DNA of 64,000 nucleotides from Diplonema japonicum (taxonomy: Eukaryota; Euglenozoa; Diplonemea; Diplonemida; Diplonemidae). Location of the stretch: contig OZ025720.1 of NCBI GenBank assembly GCA_964019335.1, positions 291,001-355,000 on the forward strand. The letters are read 5' to 3'. The notes below the pieces were generated by a model. The model was not told where the DNA came from and ran no database searches. It worked only from the letters and a program-made list of their open reading frames with translations. The position numbers and the translations under genes were made by a program. Below are positions 28,866 to 39,217 of this stretch, piece after piece (within the stretch, counting starts at the first letter, position 1; every line of letters starts with the position of its first letter).

Positions 28866-30135
28866 TTAAAACCACACACCGTCAACCCCGTTCAAAGTGT
28901 TCAGCTTCAACGCCTTCTTCGACTTCATAGAAGGCGACGCAGGAGGGGAAAGATCGAACCCACTGATATCAGTATCAAGTTCCAAGCTCAACATTTTCGC
29001 CTTAAGGTTTTTTTTCTTTCTCAAAAAAAAAACCCCCCCCCCATACCTTTTCAGGCACCGCCAAACCCTCTCCAAAGGTACGCGGTCCTCTTTTAGGCAA
29101 CGGGCTGAAGGAATCATCAATGAGTGATTCAGGAGAGGACATGCCTTCCTCATGCGCACCGCCGGAAAGATCGACCCGGAGCCCTGCCGAAGGGCTGCCG
29201 GTTTTTCTGTCAAAACCGATTCCTGAAGCGTGGTGTGCGGACTGAGACAGCATCTGGGCGTTTAAAACAACAGCAGCCTCGCCTGCAGAAGAGTGCTTCC
29301 TTCCCGTGGCGACCCAAGCATGGGTTTTGATATCTTCAAGCCCGAACCTACCGGACCCGTCCACACGTTTCCACTCAGGGTTCAGAGTTTGGACGAGAAG
29401 ATCCTGAACAGGGAGGGGAACTGCTCCTAACTTAGCAATATCGTTCACATCGGTAGGCGGCGGCGAGCCTGTTAACATAAAGTGAACAACGCTTGCGACA
29501 GAATACACATCTGCTTGTTTACCATGGTATTGCTGGTCATCATCACCTTCCTTAAGCTCAGGCGCGGTATAATTGGAATCAAGCCCAACAGGGCGGGTGG
29601 TCAATAATGCTCTGGAAGACTGCAGACAAGCGTGTTGAAACCCAGCAAGTCTGATGGACTCTCCGTCTTCGTCCAGCAGAATTGTGGAGGGAGAAATATT
29701 ACGGTGTGCTAAACCCCGGGAATGGACGTAAGAGGTCGCAGAAAGAATTTGGTTCAAAATGGTGCAGGTTTTCATGGCGTCAATCTTGCCACCGTTTTCT
29801 TGAACGTACTTTGCCAGGGTGGTGTTGCATCGTTCTGTCAAAACGTATGTTTTGTCCTCAGATGCGAAGACCTGGAACAGTTTCAGGACGTGCCTGTGGT
29901 CCAGAAGCTTTAAGACACCAATTTCGTTGTTGAGGAGCTCCTTAACAGTGGAGTCTTTTGCGAGCTCGTTCTGGAGGATAACCCACACGTTCAGGTCGTT
30001 GCCGTCGCTGTCCTTGGCACACTTTACTTTTATACACCCGTGCTTCTCTTCCACTGTTTCATTGAGAGTGAACACTAGTTGGTGTGTCCGTCTCGCGCCT
30101 GGTAAAGATACATTGAATGTTACAGTATCGGTGCT

Positions 30136-30138
<3 letters not shown>
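28866..30138 (-). CDS. pseudokinase, one intron (408 aa)
   Basis: A Ser/Thr protein-kinase fold covers about residues 20-290, but its catalytic residues are replaced. The HRD motif is HRN (145-147), DFG is AGF (165-167), and the ATP-site lysine of VAIK is missing (NVWVIL, 50-55). Structural landmarks are kept: APE (192-194), DVYSVA (210-215) and the HRHVLKLFQVF region. It is therefore probably a scaffold or allosteric regulator. After the fold come Ser/Pro-rich stretches (SPESLIDDSFSPLPKR). The intron 29001-29046 (GTATGGGG...CTTAAG, 46 nt) leads to a last exon of 44 residues (AKMLSLELDT... to GVDGVWF). Start ATG 30136-30138 follows a long A tract. Confidence 0.87.
29001..29046 (-). other. 46-nt intron in the pseudokinase gene
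   Basis: Sense strand GAAAAG/GTATGGGG ... CCTTAAG/GCGAAA, containing successive G, T and A runs. Confidence 0.7.
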
Positions 30139-30173
<35 letters not shown>

Positions 30174-31099
30174 CCCGAAAATTATCTCTTATCCCCCTCC
30201 CCTTCTCACACCCCGTTCTGTTTGTGTTAGGTGTGTGTGCCCCTTTGGATGGAAGTGATGGGATTTGAGTGGGAAAAAAAAAAAAAAAAAAAAAAAACGA
30301 TGCTATTTGGTGGTGTAAAAGTCCTTCCTCACCACCGCTTGCACCATTGTCCCACTCTCCTTCCTTTCGGGCATTAAAAAAAAAAAGGAAAAAAAGGGAA
30401 TGAAAGTGGGATAGAGAGGCTTATGCAGAAAGAGGGAAGGGGAGAAGAAAAGGGAGTGGGAGAACGTGTTAAGAACGACCCCCCCCCACCAGCAGGAAAA
30501 AAAAATGAAAAAAAATGGAAGAAATTGGAAATAAAAAAAAAAATGGCGTTAAAGTCAGAAAAAACCAGGAACCCTTGTCGCCAAGACCTTTCTCTCCTTC
30601 TTTTTTTTTCCGCTCTATTTTTTTTTTTTTTTTTCCTTGTTTTTTTTTTTTCTTTCTTCTTTTCTTCTTCTGCTCCCTTGTATATCCTATGGCATTTCTT
30701 TTTTTTTTACCTCCTCTTTTTTTTTCCCCACTTTCTTTCCCCTATTCTTTTTGCTGTTTTTTTTTTTTTTTTTTTAACTCTTCCCGTAAAAAAAAAAAAA
30801 AAAAAAGGCAATGAGGGACAAGATAAAGAGAGGAAGAACAAGTGAAGGGAAAAAGAAAACAAAAAAAACAAAAAAAAAAAAGGGAGGGCGCAATAAAAGC
30901 CACGAAATGGGAACAGGCAGGAAAGGGAGGGGTGGGGGAATGTATAAGCCAAAAGAAAAAAAAAGGGAGCGACTAGGCCCCCCTGTCTCTTTTGTTGCCT
31001 CTCCCTTATCAGTTAAACAAGTTATAACTTTTTTTTCTTTTTTGTAAGCATCGCGGGTGTATTCTACCTAGTTAAAATTCACAACGACACTGGCCAATT

Positions 31100-31132
<33 letters not shown>

Positions 31133-31202
31133 TCTCAACAATTTGTTGAAACAAAAAAAAGGGGGGGGAAAGGGAAGGGTGAAGGGCTTTTATTTTGCTA
31201 CG

Positions 31203-31235
<33 letters not shown>

Positions 31236-31976
31236 TAGTGGAATAAAAAACTGAGTGAATAAAACAAAAAAAAAACAAAAAAAAAAAAAAAAAAAAAACA
31301 AGGGTAAGGGGGAGGGAGCAGGGACACTCGAAAGATGTAACTAAGGTAGAAGTATGAATGTGTTACCCAAATAAACAGAAAGGAATGAAAACAGGTTTTC
31401 ATACACGGTAAACTTTGTATTTTTAAAAAACTTCTTTTTTGTTGTGGCAAATACATAAGGAGTTTGTAGGCATATTATTTCTCCCTCCTTGAGGCCTACT
31501 CTGTCATCTTTCTTTGAAAAAAAAAAATAGCTGATGGAAATAGTGAACTTTTCAAATACTTTGTCCCCCACCCTCTTTTGTTCTTGTTCATTCCTCTTTA
31601 ATTGATTGGCACCCGTTATCGCGAGACCAAAGGAGTGGGAAAGAAGAAAGGGGAGGGGAAGAGAGGGGGCACAGGGCTCTTCTATAATATATTCAAAAAA
31701 AAAAAAAACCCCCCCAAGGTAAGGGTTGATCGTACTAGCCTGGAAGCAGGGTGGTGAAGAAAAAAAAAAAGAAAAAAAAAAGGTAGAGTGGTGAAGAAAA
31801 AAAAAGTAAAAAAAAATTAGGGAGGGAGGGGAGGAATCTGTTGCCAAAAGGATATCCTCTTTTTTTTTAAATTATTTTTTTTTGATTGTTTTTCTCCCCC
31901 CTCTTCCCCAATCCCTCATTAATCTTTTCTTCCCCCCTCCCCCCCTTTTTTTTTCTCTCTCTCTCTCTCTTTTATT
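30139..31976. other. 1.8 kb spacer, no gene seen
   Basis: Dense A, T and mixed pyrimidine runs (for example T31 at 30139-30170, A30 near 31204). All open frames are low-complexity. A less repetitive patch at about 31330-31640 holds no convincing gene. Confidence 0.5.
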
Positions 31977-32026
31977 CTAGTGCATATTGTTCTGAGGTGA
32001 AGGCCCCTTGTTCGGGAAATACCCCT

Positions 32027-32061
<35 letters not shown>

Positions 32062-32842
32062 AAAAACACACCTTGGGATAACCCTTCTTGGACATTTCCT
32101 GCTCGTGCTGAGCAGTGCAACACCCAAGCATAAGATGGTACAGGAAGTCGGCGATGTGTTCGAGCCAGTCATTTCCCGTGATGCAGGCCGCGATTTGACA
32201 GAAGCACATCAGGGCGAAAAAGATTTTGTCGCAGCAAGTATTTTCAAGCCCGTAGTGGACTTGAACCATGAAACGGTTACCATGGACAGCACAGCCGGGG
32301 CAACAGCAGGACTCAAGAGCGAGGCAGCAGCATTCGTTGCCACGTGTGCACTTTGTCATGCCCTCTGTGCAAGACGTCCCCCAGATCCCACCGCAGCACC
32401 TGTAGTACTGCCAGTTGTTCTCGTCCCGGTCGATCATGAGAAGCTTCTTCCTCTGAAGGAATGCTGCACAGCAGCAGCAGAAGAAGCCCCCCATGCACCA
32501 TAGCGGCTGGTGGAACCCAGCGCACAGAAGTGGCACCTCCCACTTTGCCTTGTAGCTTTCCAGCATCTCCCCCTGCTGCTCCTTGTCAGGAGGGGCGTAC
32601 CATGCTGGTGTGTTGTTCACATTAGATGCCCCACCAGACGGCGGGGGCCTCGCATTGGGCAACGGCTGCTGCTGCACCACGTGTCCTTGCTGCGGGTACG
32701 GCTGCCCTTGAGGGTACTGCTGGTACGCAGGCTGCTGAGGAGGGTACCCTTGCTGCTGAGCGGGGTACCCCTGCTGAGCGGGATATCCCTGCTGCTGCTG
32801 CACAGGGTAGCCTTGTTGAACCGGGTAACCTTGCTGTGCCAT
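31977..32842 (-). CDS. Cys-rich membrane-associated protein with GYPxQQ repeats, one intron (272 aa)
   Basis: The N terminus (1-60) is a tandem GYPVQQ/GYPAQQ low-complexity tail like those of annexins, rhodopsin and PLAC8-associated proteins. Residues about 105-225 are extremely cysteine-rich, with clusters GFFCCCCAAF, CCGGIWG, ECCCLALESCCCPGC and CFCQIAACI and hydrophobic stretches around them. This resembles the Cys-rich PLAC8-type arrangement, but the CCXXXXCPC signature is not clearly present, so the family is open. Intron 32025-32071 (GTGTGTTTTTC...AACAG, 47 nt) replaces a spurious poly-Lys end with GYFPNKGPSPQNNMH and stop at 31977. Likely membrane-bound, possibly palmitoylated at the Cys clusters (inference). 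Confidence 0.78.
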
Positions 32843-32942
32843 TTTTTTTTTTTTTTTGTGTTCTTTTTATATCTACCTGGAAAATATTTAGAGGGGAATA
32901 AGAAGAAGAGAAAAAGAAAAGCTGAGAAGGATAAAATTAAGA

Positions 32943-34511
32943 TTAGAAAGCTCCTTTCTGTATCAACAGGTCGATCTCCTTCGCCCGCACCTGCCTCTCT
33001 CTTACCAGAGTGTCCTTACGCCGCTTGGCCACCTCTGCTTCGTGCAGCGTGGACTGCAGCGTCGTGCGCAAGTCGCTTAGCTTCTTACGCTCAGCAGCTT
33101 TCTTGTTTTCCTGCTCCATGTTGAGCGTGTACTTCACGATGGTGGACTTCATGTGCCTGGAAAGGCCTTGAGCCGCACCTTGAGACGCAGCGATGCGGGA
33201 GAGATAAAGTCGGCATGCTTCTTGCCGCCACATCTCTGTCACGGTTGTCTCTGTCTGTCTGTTGCACAGCACAGCTTTGGTGTGCTCGAGTTCTGCGGTG
33301 AATATCTTTTGCTTCTCCCTAAGCAGCTCGGCGCCGTGGGCTAACTTCAGCACTGCATCGATGTCCTGTCGCTGCTTGACGTCCTTGTCGCGGATGTCAT
33401 CCCTTGTAGCTTGTTCTAGGAACTTCACCCGCAGCCTTCCTTCGATCTCTCTGTCGTGCAGCTTGCTTTTTAAATCGAGTATATTCTCTTCCGCGCGTAG
33501 TGTCTCTGCTGCGAGGCGTTGTGCCTCTCTCTTCTCGTCCTTGACCCGTGCCTCCCCTGCATCCATCCTCTTTAGAACCCCTCGGAACTGTTCAACGCTG
33601 TCTGCAAATTCTTTCTGTACCTCCCTTTCTTTTTTTCGAAGAAGCCTTCTGTTCCTGTCCACCAGGTACCCTGTTTCGCGCAGCGGGTTAGCTGGTTTGG
33701 CGTTCAGTACCAACGACCTCGCCTCTCGTACCGTCATCTGCCTAGGCGCCGCCGACTGCAGCAAAATCTTGAAAAACGGGAGCTTCTCGGCGCCGGCTGA
33801 ACTGGTGACGGTGTTGAGGCGGCCGTAACGAAGCTCGTTCGCCTGCAGAAAGGAGGCCTCCGCTCGCCGCTCAAGATCCCTTTTGCACATTTTGCATCGT
33901 TTTATGTACTCCTTTGAAAGTTGGTGTATCCCGTGCAGCTCACAAGAACGCCCCTTTGCAACAGCGAACAGCGTGTCCAGCCCTATCAATGGTTCCGTTG
34001 ACGGTGGGGAGAATTTGCTGAAAAACGCTTTGCGCAAGATGTACACTGCTGGAAGGTCGTTCCTGCCCTCCCACAGAGTCTCCAAACCCTCTCCTGGGTA
34101 TGCGAGGAATGCGGATTTCAGTAGAGCCCTGATGCCTAGAGATGCAGGGGTTAAGTCCCCCAGATACTGTAGGCCTTTGAGCGAAGTGTTTTCGGGTGAG
34201 CTCACCACACACCTTGCCAGTGCAACTAGGGAGGCGGCTACAGGTGCGATTATTCTGTACTGTGCTAGGCTTGCGGCTTTCTGGAGCTCAGCTTCAGTCA
34301 CCATGACCGCTTTCGACTGGGTGTTCCCTCGTAGCAATGAGTCTTCGCCTGTCTTTCTCTTCACTCTGCTTAAGTCGCATCCCAACCCTAGCCTGAACCC
34401 GTCTATAAGTATCGAGACTGTTCTGTCAACTTCCCTGCAGTACCTCCTGCTTGTCCTGTCGGTTCGAGATGTTATGAACTGCAGCAAGTTGTTTGTAGAG
34501 GGATTTTCCAT
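32943..34511 (-). CDS. coiled-coil protein, unknown (522 aa)
   Basis: A single frame from ATG 34509-34511. Residues 1-290 are mostly helical, with hydrophobic patches (PVAASLVALARCVV) and a CELH...CKMC cysteine group near 190-215. Residues about 300-520 are long charged helices with heptad-like spacing (EREVQKEFADSVEQFRGVLKRMD, AAETLRAEENILDLKSKLHDREIEG), a typical coiled coil. No enzymatic motif or targeting signal is seen. Cytoskeletal or flagellar function is possible but unsupported by a recognised domain. The start lies 50 bp from the end of a transposon that fills the upstream region. Confidence 0.8.
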   Translation of the reverse strand: MENPSTNNLLQFITSRTDRTSRRYCREVDRTVSILIDGFRLGLGCDLSRVKRKTGEDSLLRGNTQSKAVMVTEAELQKAASLAQYRIIAPVAASLVALARCVVSSPENTSLKGLQYLGDLTPASLGIRALLKSAFLAYPGEGLETLWEGRNDLPAVYILRKAFFSKFSPPSTEPLIGLDTLFAVAKGRSCELHGIHQLSKEYIKRCKMCKRDLERRAEASFLQANELRYGRLNTVTSSAGAEKLPFFKILLQSAAPRQMTVREARSLVLNAKPANPLRETGYLVDRNRRLLRKKEREVQKEFADSVEQFRGVLKRMDAGEARVKDEKREAQRLAAETLRAEENILDLKSKLHDREIEGRLRVKFLEQATRDDIRDKDVKQRQDIDAVLKLAHGAELLREKQKIFTAELEHTKAVLCNRQTETTVTEMWRQEACRLYLSRIAASQGAAQGLSRHMKSTIVKYTLNMEQENKKAAERKKLSDLRTTLQSTLHEAEVAKRRKDTLVRERQVRAKEIDLLIQKGAF

Positions 34512-34561
34512 TTTTTTTCTTTCCTCCCCCCTTTTTTTTTTCGCTTCTCGTATTTTGGAGC

Positions 34562-35605
34562 ATATGAGCTCGTCCGGAAAAAAATGTCACAAATGACCCT
34601 CTTTTGCAACGGAAAATCCTCGGAAAATTTCTAAGTACAAAAGTAGTCCGACACCACTTTGTGTGCAGAAATGCAGTCTAAGCTTGAACACCACATAGGT
34701 CACAATGCGCGCCGTTTGTTTCATTTCTAAAACGCGCGTGCAAAAACATGCTTTTTTAGAATGGTTTTTTTTTAGTTTTTGGCATCCGGAAATTGTAAAT
34801 GACCCAGGCTCCATATTTATTTTTGTTTTCTTCAAATGAAAAGCGAGAAGAAATGGACACAGATGGGAAATCTGTGAAACTTAAGGGGTCATTTTGGGTG
34901 GTTTGGGCTCTTTATCACTATTAAAATGGGGTGGGGAAATACTGCCATTTTGGCCTATTTTAGGTTACAATGCCCATTTTAGGCTAAAATCTCTTAAGGG
35001 CCCTTTAAAAGCAAACTTCTCAATTTTTAATTTGTCATGAGTAAGAAAAAAAAATGACAAACCTCAGCAGATGGGTAGAGAATGCATATTTGACCCCCAA
35101 AGATACCGATGTTGAACAGGCAAGTGTTAAGAATTGGGTTTTCAAGAAAATGGGCCTTTTAGGCCCACTCCCTCAGGAACCCCTCGAAAAAGCAAAAAAT
35201 AGGGCTAAAAAACCCGGTTTTTTGGGGCTATGCAACGCCATATATTTTTCGCTAAGTACTTTTAACAGTAACCCGACCCTGGGTTGTACCCAGGGGTCAC
35301 AAAGGTGTGTGTTCACCACTTTTATGCACCCTAGGTGCTGCGTTTCAAGCTTTTAAACTGCATTTTAAACATTTTTCGTCGTTTTTCTGACCTCTGTTTT
35401 TCGCTTCCCGGGGGCTGCCGGTTGCAAAGCCTGCCACCCTCATGGCAAAACAAGCATCGCAATTGAAAGAACGGCGTCATGTACACCATATATGTCATCT
35501 TCCTATGGTTGCACTGCTGCCCTTTTTTTGCTCAAATAATCAAAACAAGAAATTTTCGGAGGTGCCCAAAAAAGCGTTGACATTTTTTTCCGGACGAGCT
35601 CATAT
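34562..35605. mobile_element. DNA transposon with 28-bp perfect terminal inverted repeats, non-autonomous
   Basis: Bases 34562-34589 (ATATGAGCTCGTCCGGAAAA...) recur exactly inverted at 35578-35605. Both ends are flanked by TA, as in Tc1/mariner-type insertions, if the repeat is taken to start at TGAGCTC. The 1.04 kb interior has no long reading frame, so transposase would have to come from elsewhere. It lies immediately upstream of the coiled-coil gene and beside the multicopper-oxidase cluster. Confidence 0.78.
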
Positions 35606-35755
35606 AAAAAAAAAAAGTTGTCTTCTGAAGGAACAAAAAACCAAAAAAAAAAAAAAAAAAAAGGAGAGAGGGAAATGAAAAAAAAAAAAAAAATGAAAAA
35701 GTACTTTTGTCCCGTTTGGAAAAGAGCAGGCCGGTAATTTGAGATAGAAAACAAA

Positions 35756-35792
<37 letters not shown>

Positions 35793-36419
35793 AATTATTT
35801 TAGCGTGTGAAATTTACCGGTTTGCAACAAAAGACATCCAACGTCACCTTAAACTCGAAGCACCCAAGAGTGCTACAAAGGTGAGCCGCCGACTGGTGTG
35901 TGTTCACTATCTTTCTTTTTCTTTCTTGTAAACAAGAAGTTCTAGTATTCTTTTTTTTTCTTTTTAAATAAAGCATTTCTCGTGTATTTTTGAAGAAAAG
36001 AGTTCTTGCACATAACGCAAGCCCTTACAAGTCTTACAGTTTGCCATGCGACCGTGACAGATGTCACTCGGGCACAGCGATAGGGGGTTGTATAGTCACC
36101 TTGTTGTGTCTCATGAGGACGAGGCACTAAACAAAGTCGGGTAATGGAAAAGTGAGTGCCTGCACGGCCTCACAGATTCAGAAAAAAGATACCGTAACTT
36201 ACATAAACCTAGGGAATCTGAAAAAGTTTTTGCCAGACCTTCATTCCTTAAAATACGGTAAAATAAGAGATGGTAAAACAGAGAGGAAGAAAGAAAAGAA
36301 CAAAGTAAAAAAGGGGGGGAACCCCTTAGAAACAGATATTCTATGTTGAACTATAAGGGTGATTGTGTATTCCTTCACCATGGCACAAAAGTATTAGAAG
36401 GAAGAAATAGAAAAAGAAA
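35606..36419. other. 3' flank of oxidase gene A with remnants of a further repeat unit
   Basis: No gene. Bases about 35820-35930 are a diverged copy of the sequence upstream of oxidase genes A and C (GCAACAAAAGACATCCAAC, CCGACTGGTGT). The conserved intergenic block is at 36041-36152. Bases 36200-36300 match the 3' flank of gene D. Confidence 0.6.
36041..36152. repeat. conserved intergenic block, copy 1
   Basis: Diverged member of a block found once after each tandem oxidase gene. Shared marks: GACAGATGTCAC, GTATAGTCAC, TTGTTGTGTCTCAT and ACAAAGTCGGGTAATGGAAA. Confidence 0.65.
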
Positions 36420-38192
36420 TCACAATAAAACAGAGAAGAGAGTGAGAAGGAAAACAGAGAACACAACAGGGGCAAGTGACGAGCCATGGTCCTTTACAAC
36501 TCCAGCAGGTGCAGGTGGTTTTCCAGGTGTTGCTGTTCTTGTCCCTGGCCGAGGGTTCCCGCAGTCCTTGATGTTCATGAGGGACATCATCCCACGGTCC
36601 TCGTGCTGCAGAAGGTGGCAGTGCAGCACAACCTCCCCGACGAAAGCACTGGGGCGCATCCTAATGAGGGTTCCCACTCCCTTCCAGGTAGGGGCTACAT
36701 CCCTCCACTCCCCGTCCCTCAGCACCATCCCGGTGTTGTCCTTTCCGTCGATCACTTGGAAATGGTTCACATGCTGGTGGTAAGGATGGAAAGTATCCTT
36801 GGACAGCACCGGCCCGTTGGGGCTATGCTTGTCCTTCCCGTTCCCCCCAAGGGTGAGCTCGTATGTCTGGTCCAAGCAGAACTCCTCTGTGTACCTGTCT
36901 GCTCCAGTGTAGCCCCACCCAGGCCATGCCTTGTCGTTGATCCCATATGTGCCTCCGCTCCTCTTCAACAAGATGGACTTCACCCCCCTCACCCCTCCGA
37001 CCTGTACATTCGCCACGCTTGCCAACGACGTCAAGTACGCCGGAAGAGGTGCCGCTGTGGTGGGGACAGGTGCGCTGCTTCCTGTTGTCACCTTTCTTGT
37101 CACCTGAAGCTTCATCATGCTGGCCTGCGAGAAGGTGTTCTTCGCCGACGGGTTCACAGAAGGAGTCTTCGTTGCCACCATGTTGATGGTGCTGCGGCTC
37201 ACCCCAGCGGGGAGGTTGCACTGCACAGCCACATCAGCACGAGTCCCTTGAATGAGAACAATGGTGGTGAGCTTGAGGTACGGGGTTTGGTGGAAGACAC
37301 CGTCCCTCGCCAGCAGGGTCATCGTGCAGAGCTTTTGAGGGTCATCGAGTTCCATTGTCAGGTGGAACCCATCCCCAGCGTGCACCATGCGCAGGAGTGT
37401 CGCGTCCCCGTCGATCACCTCCACATCAGGGGACAGCACACCGTTCACGACGTAGAAGTTCCCTGTCCCCTTGTTCGGAAGGGTCGTAGAGGCCCACTTC
37501 AGGTTCAGAGGGACAGTCACGTCCTTGTACAGACTCACAAGATCCTTGTGGGTGTAGAAGTCCCATTGCCCACCTCCCTTTCTGTTGGTTCCCATGGCAA
37601 GGTAGTTGAAGATGAGGGGAGGTACTGATGCGGAGTTGTAGAGCCTCTGGAGGTCCAGGGGGAGAGTGTAGGAAGGAGCGGGGTCCACAAGGAGGATGCC
37701 AGCAAGGCCACCAAGGGCTTGGAGAGAAGTGCTCCCATGGTGGTGAGCATGGTACCAGTGTGTCCCCATGAGGTGGTCCCCAGGGACAGTGTAGGTGTAG
37801 GTGTGTTCTTGACCGGGTTGGATGTGGGTGTCGATGTTGTCCTCTTGTGGCGACACGTGAAGCCCGTGCGTGTGGAGTGAGGTGATGTCAGGACAGTGGA
37901 AGCCGTTCTGTCCATCCACCATCGTGCACTGGGGACCCTTCAGCTTGTTCACCACACGCAGGTTGCACACCTCTCCTGCCTGCATGCGGATCGTCGCAGC
38001 AGGGAAGGTGATCTCCCCATCGACACGGTACACACGGGACTGGAACTGCACCACGCCCTTCACTACAACATCAGCAACCTCCACCTCCATCAGAATTGTT
38101 TTTCTGCCAGTGCAAGTCACTTCACGCACCCGAGGGACAGGGACACCTTCTCCCAGTGAACAGAGCAGCAGCAGACCAAACACAGAACGCAT
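36420..38192 (-). CDS. multicopper oxidase A, secreted/anchored (590 aa)
   Basis: Signal peptide about residues 1-16 (VFGLLLLCSLGEG). All four copper-binding motifs of the laccase-like family are intact: HTHG (107-110), HWYHAH (145-150), HPYHQH (469-474) and HCHLLQHEDRGMM (524-536), the last with Cys525 and axial Met535 for the type 1 copper. Such enzymes oxidise phenols, amines or metal ions and reduce oxygen to water. The C terminus ends in a hydrophobic tail (SLAPVVFSVFLLTLFSVLL) after a Thr/Pro stretch, as for a GPI anchor, so it probably acts at the cell surface. Its 5' flank and N terminus match gene C, while its middle, C terminus and 3' flank match gene D. ACAG 31 nt upstream of ATG may be a trans-splice acceptor. 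Confidence 0.94.
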   Translation of the reverse strand: MRSVFGLLLLCSLGEGVPVPRVREVTCTGRKTILMEVEVADVVVKGVVQFQSRVYRVDGEITFPAATIRMQAGEVCNLRVVNKLKGPQCTMVDGQNGFHCPDITSLHTHGLHVSPQEDNIDTHIQPGQEHTYTYTVPGDHLMGTHWYHAHHHGSTSLQALGGLAGILLVDPAPSYTLPLDLQRLYNSASVPPLIFNYLAMGTNRKGGGQWDFYTHKDLVSLYKDVTVPLNLKWASTTLPNKGTGNFYVVNGVLSPDVEVIDGDATLLRMVHAGDGFHLTMELDDPQKLCTMTLLARDGVFHQTPYLKLTTIVLIQGTRADVAVQCNLPAGVSRSTINMVATKTPSVNPSAKNTFSQASMMKLQVTRKVTTGSSAPVPTTAAPLPAYLTSLASVANVQVGGVRGVKSILLKRSGGTYGINDKAWPGWGYTGADRYTEEFCLDQTYELTLGGNGKDKHSPNGPVLSKDTFHPYHQHVNHFQVIDGKDNTGMVLRDGEWRDVAPTWKGVGTLIRMRPSAFVGEVVLHCHLLQHEDRGMMSLMNIKDCGNPRPGTRTATPGKPPAPAGVVKDHGSSLAPVVFSVFLLTLFSVLL

Positions 38193-38775
38193 CTTACACC
38201 CGTTAAAAGCAATATAGCCTGTAATTAAAGTATGAAGTCTTCACTGCTCAGAAAATAATTAAAAAAAAAGCCTTCAAAGGAAGGAAGACACGCCGTGAAG
38301 CCATCTTAAAAGGGGAGATAGAAGAGAGAGGAGGGGTGCCTTGTCCTCTTTCTTTTTCATTTCTATACTTGTGGTTCTCTGACACAAAACGTGTTTGCAA
38401 AGACCACTTCGAAGAAAATAAAAAAAAAGGAGGATGAAGGCATAAAGGCATGGTGTTGTAACGGTAATCCTTGATGGTGATGACGAGATATACCGGACGA
38501 GAGCAACAAAGGATGTCCAACATGGCCTTAAGCACACACGAGTGTCACAAGGTGAAGGGAGGCTACCCCCTTCGCCATCTCTACTGGCTCTCTGGTGCAC
38601 AAGGGCATGCCGACTGGTGTTCATTCAATTCTTTTTTGTTTTTCTCTCTTGTCCACGACAAGATTGAAAGTTCTGTTTATTCTTTTTTTTTCTTCTTTCT
38701 TTTTTCCTCCTTTCTCCCATCAGCTCACAGGACAACGAAACATTGAAGCAAAATAGAAATACCAAATCACTTTTT
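38193..38775. repeat. segmental duplication of 5' flank (copy A)
   Basis: About 580 bases directly upstream of oxidase gene A are essentially identical to 43632-44214 upstream of gene C. Confidence 0.85.
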
Positions 38776-38828
38776 TTCCGTGTTTATATCAAAAAGAGTG
38801 CTTGCACATAACGCAGGCCCTATTTGTT

Positions 38829-38974
38829 TGCCGTGTGCCCTAGTGACTGATGTCACTGGGACACACAGCGAAAGGGGAAGGGAGGGAGGCAGGGGCTTGT
38901 ATAGTCACTTTGTTGTGCCTCATATGGGGACGAGGGGAAAAGAACTAAAAACAAAGTCGGGTAATGGAAAAAGT
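38829..38974. repeat. conserved intergenic block, copy 2
   Basis: Carries GTGACTGATGTCACT (small hairpin), GGGACACACAGCGAAAGG, CTTGTATAGTCACTTTG and ACAAAGTCGGGTAATGG, between oxidase genes B and A. Confidence 0.7.
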
Positions 38975-39217
38975 GTTGGCATGTCTGGGGGGTGGGGGGG
39001 AGTTGGGGTGTGTGAGTTGAGGGCAACGATGCCTGTTGGCTCACAGATTCAGAAGAAGCAATAATTTTGCAAAAAACCCCGGGAAAAGTAACAAAAAAAT
39101 GAAGAGAGGAAGAGAAAATAGGAAGGGAAAGCCATCATTAGAGAAGAAGCATACGTACCAAATCCTTTATCCATAGGCATTTGTAGGAAGGGCTTGAAAG
39201 ACGGAGGAAAAAAGAAA

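Noticed and set aside
36486-37628. Long plus-strand frame (380 aa) opposite oxidase gene A, with similar ones opposite genes B-E
   Set aside because: Antisense shadow caused by GC-rich third positions of the real gene; no conserved domain and all five merely mirror the duplicated oxidases.
38248-38624. Small conserved frames (95 and 116 aa) present twice, also at 43687-44063
   Set aside because: Identical only because the whole 580-bp flank is duplicated; composition is not protein-like.
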